The translations under genes and the position numbers were made by a program. DNA of 32,835 bases from JANNRA01 sp031401035 (lineage in GTDB: Bacteria; Desulfobacterota; Binatia; HRBIN30; CADEER01), in the NCBI GenBank assembly GCA_031401035.1, contig JANNRA010000019.1, forward strand, positions 1 to 32,835, read 5' to 3'. The notes under the pieces were generated by a model. That model was not told the origin of the DNA, did not search any database, and worked only from the letters and a program-made list of their open reading frames with translations. Within the stretch, counting starts at the first letter, position 1, and the number at the start of each line of letters is the position of its first letter. Below, piece by piece: positions 22,250 to 30,600 of the stretch.

Positions 22250-23871
22250 GCGCCATCCTCAGCGGCGTTGTCCGCGCGGCGCTTCCGCGGTTGCCTCACC
22301 CTGCGGTGGCGAGCACCGGACGGCGGCGCGCGCCTCTCACGCTCGGCAGAGATGCGCTTCAGCAGCTCGGTGGCCGGCTCGTCGTTCGGATCCTGTGGCA
22401 CGAGCTGACCGGTGAAGGCGTGGCGCAGGATCGCCTGCCGCAGGCCCTTTGCGCTCTTCAGCTTGGCGTCGAGGTCGGCCTCGAGGTGGTCGATGACGGA
22501 GAGCTGGTCTTCGACGGCGTCGACGATGGCTTCCTGCTCGGCGAGCGGGGGGAGCGGAATAGATGTGCGCTTCACATCCTGCTGGTTGATGCTCGCCTGG
22601 TTGACCGCCCACTTGGCGTCCTTCGTCAGGCGCCGCCTTCCGATCTCCGATCGAAGATAGAACTCGACGTACGCCGGAACTACCGATTCCACTAAGCGCG
22701 CCCTCATCATGTTCGACTCGAACAGGGCGCCATCGAGTTGCCCCCGAACGACCAGGCATTTCCCGAGGTGGGTCATGCTGTTCACTCGGTTGATCACCAG
22801 GTCGCCGAAGATCAGCGCATACGTCTCGTGCGCATGTGAACCCGCTTCGACCCGTTTCAACTCTGCTGTCTCCCGAACCCAGCCATTCTGAAAGTCGTCG
22901 ATGCGCAGAATTGGAGTTCCACGACCGTACGCGGTGCTCGGAAGGTAGACTCCGTTCTGTGGCCCTCGGATGAGCAACGCATCGATACTTGCTACTTCCC
23001 AGCCATCCGGCAGCCGCGCTCGGCTACGGGCATCGGGTTGAAGAGGATCCTTGTACTTTGCCTTCCAGTTCCTCGGGGGCAAGTGGCCCTTGGCCTCAAA
23101 CCTCGAGAACTGCTCCTCCTCCCAGCGCTGACGGCGTTCGACGAGGATGCGCTCGAGCAGTTCGCTGGCGGGCTCGGTGTGAGGATGCTGCGCGCGCCAC
23201 TCAGCGGTGAGGGCTCCCTCCACCGCCGCCTTGAGCACCGAGGTGCGATAGAGTTTCAGCTTCTCCCGCACCCGCTCCAGCGCCGCCACGCCGGCGTCGA
23301 GGTCGGAAGTCAGCTCTTCGTACGCTTCGACAATGCGACGCTGCTCGTTCAGGGGTGCGACAGGGACTTCCAGACGCCGGAAGCGCTGGTGGGTCAAGTT
23401 GAGTCCGCTGTCGCTTCCGCCGGTCTTCATCCCATCGATCGAGGCGTGCGCAATTGAGGTCTGGAGGAAGGCCTCTAGAAACCGGGCTTCTATGTGTTCG
23501 TCAGGCACGCGGAAGCGATACATTTTTCCGGATATCATCAACCTCTTCCGCGTGCTGCGGACCAAACATGCAATCCCGCAGCGGGATCGAGGGCCTGCAC
23601 ACGTGATCAGGATGTCCCCTGGCGAGACCTCGAGCTGGGGGCGCGGACCTAGGCCAGCCGGGACTCGCTTGTTGTGTTCGGGTCGAAACGCGCCTGGCTG
23701 AATCGCAGTTGTCTTGAGCGCGCCCCAATCCCCTTCTTGTGTGCTCGGGGACTTCTCGCACTGAGGGCTCCACCCCTGATGCAACGTCCGACCGTCGTGC
23801 AGCGGAGCGAAGAGGTCTTCAATATGGGCCGTGGCCCACCCGGCCGGCAATTCACCTGAACCCTCCGTCAC
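22246..23871 (-). CDS. hsdS: Type I restriction-modification specificity subunit S
   Basis: 541 residues from GTG 23871, overlapping the hsdR stop by 4 bases. It has two target-recognition domains: TRD1 about 8-175, ending at 'VPVAPLNEQRRIV', and TRD2 about 290-465, ending at 'IPLPPLAEQEAIV'. These two matching sequences start the paired spacer helices ('LKLYRTSVLKAAVEGALTAE' and 'KGLRQAILRHAFTGQLVPQD'), a classic HsdS internal repeat. Each TRD reads half of a bipartite DNA site; the site cannot be predicted here. By eye, the TRD-coding stretches (about 22560-23000 and 23400-23750) are less GC-rich than the rest, as expected if TRDs are exchanged by recombination. A basic tail ends the protein. 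Confidence 0.96.
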   Translation of the reverse strand: MTEGSGELPAGWATAHIEDLFAPLHDGRTLHQGWSPQCEKSPSTQEGDWGALKTTAIQPGAFRPEHNKRVPAGLGPRPQLEVSPGDILITCAGPRSRCGIACLVRSTRKRLMISGKMYRFRVPDEHIEARFLEAFLQTSIAHASIDGMKTGGSDSGLNLTHQRFRRLEVPVAPLNEQRRIVEAYEELTSDLDAGVAALERVREKLKLYRTSVLKAAVEGALTAEWRAQHPHTEPASELLERILVERRQRWEEEQFSRFEAKGHLPPRNWKAKYKDPLQPDARSRARLPDGWEVASIDALLIRGPQNGVYLPSTAYGRGTPILRIDDFQNGWVRETAELKRVEAGSHAHETYALIFGDLVINRVNSMTHLGKCLVVRGQLDGALFESNMMRARLVESVVPAYVEFYLRSEIGRRRLTKDAKWAVNQASINQQDVKRTSIPLPPLAEQEAIVDAVEDQLSVIDHLEADLDAKLKSAKGLRQAILRHAFTGQLVPQDPNDEPATELLKRISAERERRAPPSGARHRRVRQPRKRRADNAAEDGA

Positions 23872-26729
23872 GCCGCCAACCTTTCATTCAACTCCGCCAT
23901 CAGCGGTCGCAGTTGCTCCCCGAACAGCGCGTGTGCTTTGCCGAGGCTGCCCTGCTGGCTGAACCAACCGGTTTCAAAGTCCTCCGCTTCGATGGCCAAG
24001 CTGGTGGCGATGAGTTCGGCCATGCGGTCGAGCCATTCCTCCTGCTCCGCGGTGAACTGTGCGCCGGCGCGGCGGCGTTCGGCCTTCCAGAGGACGTAGT
24101 TGAGGCGTACCTCCTCGGCGTAGGGCCGCAGCGGAGCGGTCGGTTCGATGGCGTGCCGTACGAGCTTGACCAGGTCGGCGAGCGACTCGCCGGCGACGCG
24201 CGGCGTCGGCGACGGTTCGGCGACGTTGAGCGGGTCGGTGGCCTCGAAGGCGCGCCAGAGTTGCGCCGGTGTGGCGGCGAGCGGCGGCAGGGCGAGCGCG
24301 TCCTTCAACCGGCGTAGGTCCCTGAGCGACACGCGGATGGGCCGGCTGCCGGCCCAGATGACCTGTAATGCGGTGAGTTCCTCCTTGTGCGCAGCGATCC
24401 AGTCGCGGAAGTCGCGTACCTTGCGGCGCGCGTTCTCCACCGCCTTGGCGTCGAAGCCGGCGTACAGCACCTCGTCGATGGTGTGGCGGTCGATGGTCTG
24501 TTCGTTCTGCTGGCGGATCTCGAGGATGCGGCGGCGGAAGGCGGGCTTGAGAAAGGGGGTCGCGGCCTTCTGGGCGAGCTGCTCGGCGGCGTGCTGTATC
24601 TGCGCGTCGCTCGGTTCGCCGCTGACGCCGGGTAGGGCGCGCGCGGCTTCGATCTGCGCGTCCGGGTCGCAGGCGGTCAGCAGGACATGGGCGAGATCGG
24701 GGAACGACTTGCCGCCGGCCAGATCCTTCAACTCGGCGAGCTGCGCCGGCGTGAACTGGCGCTGCAGACGTGCCAGGCGGCCGGCGAGCGTGGTCAGCGC
24801 ATCCGGATCGATCCCGCCCTGGGCGACGTACTCGAGCACCTGTTCGAGCGATTTCGACGGCTGGCGGTTGAGGGTGTGCGAGTCGGTCTTGTCCTGCTCG
24901 CAGACGCCGACCGCGTCGACGATGATGAAGCGGTCCTTCACCGTCGCGCTGGGGGTGACGACGCGCAGCTTGTCGGGCGACATGACGCGCACACCGCGCC
25001 CCTTCATCTGCTCGAAGAAGCCGGCCGACTTGACGTTGCGCAGGAAGAACACGCACTCGATCGCCTTCACGTCGGTGCCGGTGGAGATCATGTCGACGGT
25101 GACGGCGATGCGCGGAAAGAAGCTGTTGCGGAAATTGGCGAGGATCTCGTCCGGGGTGAGGGTGGCGGTCTTCACCCATTCGCTGACCTCGGACTGGGTG
25201 CCGTCGGCGTTGGCGACGGTCTTCGTCACCTTGGTGAAGCCGGTGCGGTAGGTGATCTTCTGGCAGAAGTCATTGCCCTCGGCGAACACCTCGCGCACCA
25301 GGCGCACGATGTCGTCGGCGTGCGAGTCGTCCTTGGCGAAAATGAGCGTCTTCGGCACTTCGGCGCGGCCGGGGAACGCGTCGGGCAGCACCTTGTCGCG
25401 GAACTGCTGCAGCACGGTGCGAATCTGGCTCTCGGAGACGACGTCGCGATCGAGCTCGGTGGCGGTGTAGGTGAGGTCCTGGCTGAGCAGACGCACGCGC
25501 TCGGCGCGGGTGAGCTTATGGCGTACGTCGACGTAGACGTCGGTGCCTGACGCGATCGTCGCGCCCTTCTCGGTAATGCGTGTGCGGATGCGGTAGACGT
25601 CGAAGTCGACGTTGACGCCGTCGCTCACCGCTTGGCCGTGGTCGTACTGCATGACCAGGTTCTGGTTGAAGAAGCCGATGGTCTTGCCGGCCGGCGTGGC
25701 GGTGAGGCCGATCAGGAAGGCGTCGAAGTAGAGCAGCACCTGGCTCCACAGCTCGTAGATCGAGCGGTGGCACTCGTCGACGATGATGAAGTCGAAGAAC
25801 TCGGGCGGGATGCCGGCGTGATACGCGACGTCGGGCGGTTCGCCGTTCCACGGCCTGGCGGTGTCGAACGCCGAGCCCTCCTCGTTGCCGGCATCGAAGT
25901 CGCCCTCGCCCTTCAGCATCGAGTAGAGGCGCTGGATGGTGGTGATGACCACCTTGGCGGCGGGATTGATGGAGTTCGTCTTCAGCCGTTGCAGGGTGTA
26001 CAGCGCCGGGAACTTGCGCGGATCGTCGGGCGGCTCGAAGTTGGCGAACTCGTCCTCGGTCTGTTTGCCGAGATTGCCGCGGTCGACCAGGAACAGGATG
26101 CGCTTGGCGCCGCCGAACTTGATCAGGCGATAGGCGAGGTTGACCGCGGTGAAGGTCTTGCCCGAGCCGGTCGCCATCTGGATCAGGGCGCGCGGATCGG
26201 CGTTGGCGAGCGACCGCTCGAGATTGCCGATGGCGCGTTTCTGCACCGTCCACAGCCGCGACGCATCGATCTCCGGCAGATCGCGCAGACGGGCGCGTAA
26301 AGGCGCCGGCTGCGTGATCCACTCGGCGAACGTCTCGGGCCGTTGAAAGTTGAACACCGGTCGACTGCGCGGCACCGGATCGAGGCCGTTGGTGAAGTAT
26401 GTCTTCGAGCCGTTCGACTCGAACAGGAACGGCAGCGGCCGCACGTGCGCCGGTAGCTTGTCAGGCAGGCCGGCAGCATACTTTGCCGACTGCGCTTCGA
26501 CGCCGCTGAGCGTCCCGTCGGCCTTGGCCTCCACGGCGCCGATCGCTTTTTTGTCGAGGTAGAGCAGATAGTCGGCGAAGCCGAAGCCGGCCTTCATCGG
26601 GAACTCGCGCACCGCGATGCCGCGGGCGCGGTCGAGCTCGAGGTTCTCGCGGTCCTGGACGAGCCACCCGGCCGCTTCAAGGTTCGCGTCGATCTCGCGG
26701 CGCGCCCGCTGTTCTGGAAGTTCAGCCAT
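23868..26729 (-). CDS. hsdR: Type I restriction enzyme subunit R (nuclease-helicase)
   Basis: 953 residues. The N-terminal PD-(D/E)xK nuclease shows D53 in 'GFADYLLYL' and E67-A-K69 in 'GAVEAK'. The SF2 translocase follows: Walker A ATGSGKT (186-192), 'LFLVDRGNLGKQ' (motif Ia), the DEAD-like box DECH (318-321), 'LTATPA' (motif III) and 'EQMKGRGVRVM' (motif VI region). The C-terminal third fits the EcoEI-type R C-terminal domain that docks on the M2S methylase. It cuts unmodified DNA after ATP-driven translocation. It is first in the operon; its stop overlaps the hsdS GTG (GTGA). Upstream are a 10-base palindrome and a short tandem repeat. All catalytic residues seen are intact, so restriction activity is expected. 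Confidence 0.97.
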   Translation of the reverse strand: MAELPEQRARREIDANLEAAGWLVQDRENLELDRARGIAVREFPMKAGFGFADYLLYLDKKAIGAVEAKADGTLSGVEAQSAKYAAGLPDKLPAHVRPLPFLFESNGSKTYFTNGLDPVPRSRPVFNFQRPETFAEWITQPAPLRARLRDLPEIDASRLWTVQKRAIGNLERSLANADPRALIQMATGSGKTFTAVNLAYRLIKFGGAKRILFLVDRGNLGKQTEDEFANFEPPDDPRKFPALYTLQRLKTNSINPAAKVVITTIQRLYSMLKGEGDFDAGNEEGSAFDTARPWNGEPPDVAYHAGIPPEFFDFIIVDECHRSIYELWSQVLLYFDAFLIGLTATPAGKTIGFFNQNLVMQYDHGQAVSDGVNVDFDVYRIRTRITEKGATIASGTDVYVDVRHKLTRAERVRLLSQDLTYTATELDRDVVSESQIRTVLQQFRDKVLPDAFPGRAEVPKTLIFAKDDSHADDIVRLVREVFAEGNDFCQKITYRTGFTKVTKTVANADGTQSEVSEWVKTATLTPDEILANFRNSFFPRIAVTVDMISTGTDVKAIECVFFLRNVKSAGFFEQMKGRGVRVMSPDKLRVVTPSATVKDRFIIVDAVGVCEQDKTDSHTLNRQPSKSLEQVLEYVAQGGIDPDALTTLAGRLARLQRQFTPAQLAELKDLAGGKSFPDLAHVLLTACDPDAQIEAARALPGVSGEPSDAQIQHAAEQLAQKAATPFLKPAFRRRILEIRQQNEQTIDRHTIDEVLYAGFDAKAVENARRKVRDFRDWIAAHKEELTALQVIWAGSRPIRVSLRDLRRLKDALALPPLAATPAQLWRAFEATDPLNVAEPSPTPRVAGESLADLVKLVRHAIEPTAPLRPYAEEVRLNYVLWKAERRRAGAQFTAEQEEWLDRMAELIATSLAIEAEDFETGWFSQQGSLGKAHALFGEQLRPLMAELNERLAA

Positions 26730-26760
26730 CGCTGCGCCGTGCTCTCACGGGAAGGGAGAT

Positions 26761-26770
26761 CCTTGCAAGG
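26761..26770. promoter_or_regulatory. Perfect 10-base palindrome upstream of hsdR, candidate operator
   Basis: CCTTGCAAGG is its own reverse complement and lies 31 bases before the hsdR ATG, where an operator would act. The CopG-like antitoxin encoded in the operon is a possible ligand. A 10-base palindrome can arise by chance, so confidence is low. Confidence 0.3.
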
Positions 26771-26774
26771 CGTG

Positions 26775-26798
26775 CTCCGCGTCTCCGCGTCTCCGCGG
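26775..26798. repeat. Three tandem copies of an 8-base unit
   Basis: CTCCGCGT is repeated at 26775-26782 and 26783-26790, and once more as CTCCGCGG at 26791-26798. It is non-coding, next to the palindrome in the hsdR upstream region. Similar 'CTCCGCG' runs occur in spacers of many GC-rich genomes, so it may be generic repeat sequence rather than a specific site. Confidence 0.6.
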
Positions 26799-26893
26799 CG
26801 ATCGCGCCTGGTCAGATGCCGAGCAGGGCATAGGTGTCGCGCATCGACTCGACCAGATGCGGGCGACGATCACCCGGGCGAGGTCCTCCCCGC

Positions 26894-27892
26894 TCACACC
26901 TGGTTGGCGCGAAGCGCAGGCCGCCCCGCGACGGCCTCGCGTAGCAGCGCGGCGAGGTCAACCCGGCTCTCGAAGTGCGCGACGTTGGCGCGCATCGCCC
27001 GCAGCCGCACCCGATAGGCGCCGTCGCCGATGATCGCCAGGGCCTTGCGTCGTATCGTCCCCGGATCGTCCCGGCGCCGGTTGCCGCGCAGGCCGAGTCC
27101 GTGAAAGACGACCCGCGCTGCGTTGCCGAACTGATCGAACGCCCGCGGGTAGACGAGCATCGGGACGCCGCGGTCGATGCACTCCCGCAGCGTTCCGGCG
27201 CCGCCGTGCGTAATGGCGAGGTCGGCCTGCTCGAGCACCTCGAGTTGGGGAACGCGGTCGCAGACGCGAACGTTGTCGGGACACGGGTAGAGCGCGGCCG
27301 TCGTCTCGCCATCGCCGGTCGCCACCACCAGGTCGACTGTCGCCAGCCCCGCCAGCGCGCCGACGACGCGGCGCAGGAAGGCGGCCTTGTTCCTTCGCTC
27401 GGCGAGCCCCAGCGCGACGTAGACCAAGGGCCGGTTGCCGCGCTTCCAGGTCTGCTTCGCCCAGGGGGTGCGCCGTTCGACGTCGACGCACGGGCCGACG
27501 TAGCGCGCCTTCGCCGGCAGCGCGAGCTGGCGCGGGAAGTCCATATCCGGCGTCCAGAGCGCCCACTCGGGAAGGCTCCGGAAGCAGAGGTCCAGCGGCA
27601 CATGCCGTTCGACGCGTTCGGAGGCGAGGGGAAATTGCGCGCGTGCGGCGACGGTCTCGACGAGCGCGCGGTGCGTGAACCCTCCCAGCGCCCCGTACAG
27701 CGACTCACGGCCTTCCGCGAGACGGCTGCGCAGAGGCGCGGCCCTGCGCGCCAGCCAGAGGCGCAGCAGCCCGAGCGGCGCGCGGGACGGAACGAGGCTC
27801 GACGTGCGGTATGGAACGAGCAGGTCCGGGACGGCGAAGGGCTTGGTGCTGAGCGCGACGACCGGCAGCCCCCGCCGCAGCCCGGATGGCAC
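26894..27892 (-). CDS. GT1/UGT-like glycosyltransferase, N-terminal domain largely missing
   Basis: 332 residues from GTG 27892. The C-terminal donor-binding half is intact: 'RPLVYVALGLAERRNKAAFL', 'VDLVVATGDGE' and the signature 'ITHGGAGTLRECIDRGVPML' with 'VYPRAFDQFGNAARV', as in nucleotide-sugar transferases of the GT1 (UGT/CrtX) type. The protein begins at 'GLPVVALSTKPF', which in full-length relatives falls about 100 residues in, so the first Rossmann unit with the acceptor site is mostly absent. A TGA stop lies in frame 8 codons upstream of the GTG. In another frame an ATG at 27909 opens with MKIGILCHPGCGG, like a glycosyltransferase N-terminus, suggesting a deletion that also shifted the frame. 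It is probably a decayed gene or a donor-domain-only protein. It follows the GT4 pair on the same strand. Confidence 0.65.
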   Translation of the reverse strand: MPSGLRRGLPVVALSTKPFAVPDLLVPYRTSSLVPSRAPLGLLRLWLARRAAPLRSRLAEGRESLYGALGGFTHRALVETVAARAQFPLASERVERHVPLDLCFRSLPEWALWTPDMDFPRQLALPAKARYVGPCVDVERRTPWAKQTWKRGNRPLVYVALGLAERRNKAAFLRRVVGALAGLATVDLVVATGDGETTAALYPCPDNVRVCDRVPQLEVLEQADLAITHGGAGTLRECIDRGVPMLVYPRAFDQFGNAARVVFHGLGLRGNRRRDDPGTIRRKALAIIGDGAYRVRLRAMRANVAHFESRVDLAALLREAVAGRPALRANQV

Positions 27893-27980
27893 AAGATCCC
27901 GATCTTCATCGCGTCAGCGACGGGGGCACCTCATCTGGCCGGGAGGAGACCACAACGCTCGGCGGTTGTCGAAACGGAAA

Positions 27981-29378
27981 TCACCCACATGCAGGGGAAC
28001 CGCAACGCGGATCCGGCGCGGCGCCGCCGAACAGGGCGACGTAGCGGGCGATGTTGCGATCGATGTCGAAGCGCTCCTCGACGCGGCGGCGGGCGGCGCG
28101 CCCGAGCGCGTCGCGCAGCCCGGCATCGCCCGCCAGGCGCTGGATGGCCGCCGCCAGCGCGGCGGCATCGCGCGACGGCACCAGCAGGCCGCTGACACCG
28201 TCCTCGACGATCTCGGGGATGCCGCCGACGGGCGTGCTGATCACCGCGCACTGCATCGCCATGGCTTCGATCAGCGCGTTGGGCGTGATCTCGCGACGTC
28301 CGTCGCTGGCGATCACCGCCGGCAGCACGAACACGTCGGCCTCGGTATAACGCGCTCGCACGCGGTCAAACGGCTGCGCCCCGGCGAAATGCACGTGCGC
28401 CGCCAGGTCGAGCGCGCGGTACAGCTTCTTCAGCTGCAGGTAGGTGTTGACCTCGTTGTCGACCCGGCCGCCGACGATCTCGCAGGTGAATGCCACACCG
28501 GCGTCGCGCAGGCGCGCGCAGGCGTGCAGCAGGTAGACGATCCCCTTCGGCTCGGTCAGGCGGCCGACGCACAGCAGGCGCAACGGCGTGCCCGCAGCCG
28601 GCGTCCGCCGCGCCGGCTTGGGGAAGCGGCGCAGGTCGATGCCGTTGCGCACCACGTGCAGCGGCGGCGCCACACCCGGCAACCACTGGCGCAGCACTGC
28701 AGCGTTGTAGTCCGTGTTGGTGATGACGAATTCGGCGCGCCGCAGGCGCTCGCGGCGGCCGAAGACGGCGCTGTGCCGATGGATATCGGAGGCGCGCGCC
28801 TGCACCGTGTACCGCGCGCCAACCAGATGCGCCGCCACCAGCGCGACGGTCGCGTCGGGGGCCAGCCAGGGCGAGTGCACATGTGTGATGCCGCGCGCGT
28901 GCAACTCGGCCGCCAGGTGCACGGCGCGGGCGAAGAGGATGCGATCGCGTTGCCAGTGCTTGCGCGGCGTGTGCTGACGCAGGAGCAGATAGAGGAAGCT
29001 GTTCGCCAGACGCAGCGGATGGCGCCGGGCCATGGCCGGCAACGCCGGCGGCAGCGTCTCGTAGAACGGCGGCAGGTAGGTGGTGGTCGCCATCAGCGCG
29101 CGCGCGTCGGCGTCGAAGTGCTCGGCGCCACTCGACTCGTGCGCCAGCACCTCGACGCGCAGGCCGGCGCGGCGCAACGCCAGCACCTCGCGCTGGATAA
29201 ACGTCTCACTGAACACCGGAAAGGCGTGGTAGTAGTACGCGAGGCGCGGCGGCCCGGCGGGCGGCGGGTGGCGCGGCAGCAGGTGCAGGGGCCAACCGGC
29301 GGCAGCGCGGAGCAGGACACGGTGCAGCGCCGCGGCGAGGGGCGCGACGACGCGCCAGCGCAGGCGCTGCGCTGTCAC
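27981..29378 (-). CDS. GT4-family glycosyltransferase
   Basis: 465 residues from GTG 29378, which overlaps the upstream stop by 4 bases (GTGA); the longer open frame to 29474 lies inside that gene. N-terminal acceptor domain: 'LAYYYHAFPVFSETFIQREV', as in WcaL-like exopolysaccharide transferases, and 'ITHVHSPWLAPDATVALVAA'. C-terminal GT4 domain: 'RLLCVGRLTEPKGIVYLLHA' and the E-x7-E motif EITPNALIE followed by 'AMAMQCAVISTPVGGIPEIV'. A GT-B retaining enzyme transferring a sugar from a nucleotide donor in the cytoplasm, probably to a lipid-linked or surface glycan. Sugar and acceptor are unknown. Coupled to the GT4-like gene just upstream. Confidence 0.92.
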   Translation of the reverse strand: MTAQRLRWRVVAPLAAALHRVLLRAAAGWPLHLLPRHPPPAGPPRLAYYYHAFPVFSETFIQREVLALRRAGLRVEVLAHESSGAEHFDADARALMATTTYLPPFYETLPPALPAMARRHPLRLANSFLYLLLRQHTPRKHWQRDRILFARAVHLAAELHARGITHVHSPWLAPDATVALVAAHLVGARYTVQARASDIHRHSAVFGRRERLRRAEFVITNTDYNAAVLRQWLPGVAPPLHVVRNGIDLRRFPKPARRTPAAGTPLRLLCVGRLTEPKGIVYLLHACARLRDAGVAFTCEIVGGRVDNEVNTYLQLKKLYRALDLAAHVHFAGAQPFDRVRARYTEADVFVLPAVIASDGRREITPNALIEAMAMQCAVISTPVGGIPEIVEDGVSGLLVPSRDAAALAAAIQRLAGDAGLRDALGRAARRRVEERFDIDRNIARYVALFGGAAPDPRCGSPACG

Positions 29379-30481
29379 GCGAAGGCCTGCAATGTCTCGA
29401 GCAGGTCGGCGTAGCCGCCGTGGAAGCGCGCCCGATGGTCGGGCAGCGGCGCCGCCAGGGCGCGGCGCACACACGGCACGAAGTCGTCCGACGTCCGCGC
29501 CAGGAGCTGCTCATTGCACAGCTCCCAGTTGCCGCAGTTGGGCGAGGCGACGACGTTGCACCCCATCAGCGACGCCTCGAACAGCACCCCTGGGGCCGGA
29601 TCCCAGCTCGACGGGCAGACCAGCACCTTGGCACGCCCGAGCAGGGCGTAGATTGCGGCGCGGTCCGCGACAATGCCGTGCTGCTGCGCCGCAACGTCGG
29701 CGGGCGCGTTGGCGCCGACGACGTGCACGCGCAGCTCGCCGCAGGTCGCGCCGATGCGGCGCAGCAGAGCGGCGTTCTTCTCCGGCCGCTGCCAGTTGCT
29801 GGCGACGAAGAGGACGTCGATGTCACGCACCGCGAACGGCTGTGCCAGCGACCGGTACGGCGCGGCGTCGTGCAGAACATCGTCCGCCACCGAGACGAGC
29901 GGCGCGTAGACGCGCCCCATGTTGGACGGGAAGAAGTGTTCGAAGGCTTCGCGCACGAGCGGCGAGTGCAGGACGATGAGGTCGCTGTGCGCCACCGCGC
30001 CGGCCTCCGCATCGCGCCGCGGGGCGGTGAAGCGCGCGCCGCGCGCGACCAGGCGACGGAAGTCGACGAAATCGTCGATCACGCCGGCATGCAGCAGCCG
30101 CTTCACCTGCGCGCACCCCGAAGTGAGGAACGCCAGCGGCACGTCGGGAGCGGCACGCGCCATCAGAGCCGCGGCGACGAAGCCGCGCGCCACCAGCAGA
30201 TCGGGCCGCAGCGTCTCGATCAGCGCGGTCAATTCGGCATGTGCCCGCCACAGCGGGTCGGCCAGCAGCAGGGTGTGGACGTCCGCCAGCCCGGCCGGAT
30301 TGCCGGCCGCCGCGCCGAAGGCCTCCGCCAGCATCGCCGCCTCGTCCTGGCGCACCAGGTTGACGTAGCGGACCGCGAATCCGTCGCGCTGCATGCGCTC
30401 GAAGAGGGCGTACGACACCGTCGCCGCGCCGCCCCAGCCGGGGATCTCGAAACAGCCGAGCAGGAACATCGGCGCGGTCAT
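29375..30481 (-). CDS. GT4-like glycosyltransferase
   Basis: 368 residues from ATG 30481. The N-terminal GT-B half has 'CFEIPGWGGAATVSYALFER' (Gly-Gly loop of GT4 enzymes) and 'LRPDLLVARGFVAAALMA'. The C-terminal half has 'DIDVLFVASNWQRPEKNAAL', 'AKVLVCPSSWDPAPGVLFEA' and 'GCNVVASPNCGNWELC', equivalent to the donor-binding region; the E-x7-E is less clear (D-P-A-P-G-V-L-F-E, with Asp at the first position). Its stop overlaps the start of the next GT4 by 4 bases, so the pair is coupled and probably acts in sequence on one glycan. It is divergent from the hydroxylase-like gene across about 120 bases. Confidence 0.88.
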   Translation of the reverse strand: MTAPMFLLGCFEIPGWGGAATVSYALFERMQRDGFAVRYVNLVRQDEAAMLAEAFGAAAGNPAGLADVHTLLLADPLWRAHAELTALIETLRPDLLVARGFVAAALMARAAPDVPLAFLTSGCAQVKRLLHAGVIDDFVDFRRLVARGARFTAPRRDAEAGAVAHSDLIVLHSPLVREAFEHFFPSNMGRVYAPLVSVADDVLHDAAPYRSLAQPFAVRDIDVLFVASNWQRPEKNAALLRRIGATCGELRVHVVGANAPADVAAQQHGIVADRAAIYALLGRAKVLVCPSSWDPAPGVLFEASLMGCNVVASPNCGNWELCNEQLLARTSDDFVPCVRRALAAPLPDHRARFHGGYADLLETLQAFA

Positions 30482-30600
30482 CGGCGTTGCATATGGCGCG
30501 CCGGCGACGCCGACAAGGCCGCCCCGCCAGCCACCGCGGCGGCGGCTGACACCGGGCGCAGATCTTGCGGGCCTCTCGCAAAGCGATTAGCCCATGTTTC

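Noticed and set aside
27675..29414. 579-codon plus-strand frame opposite the GT4 glycosyltransferase
   Set aside because: No family signature and low-complexity composition; the opposite strand encodes a complete GT4 with E-x7-E motif.
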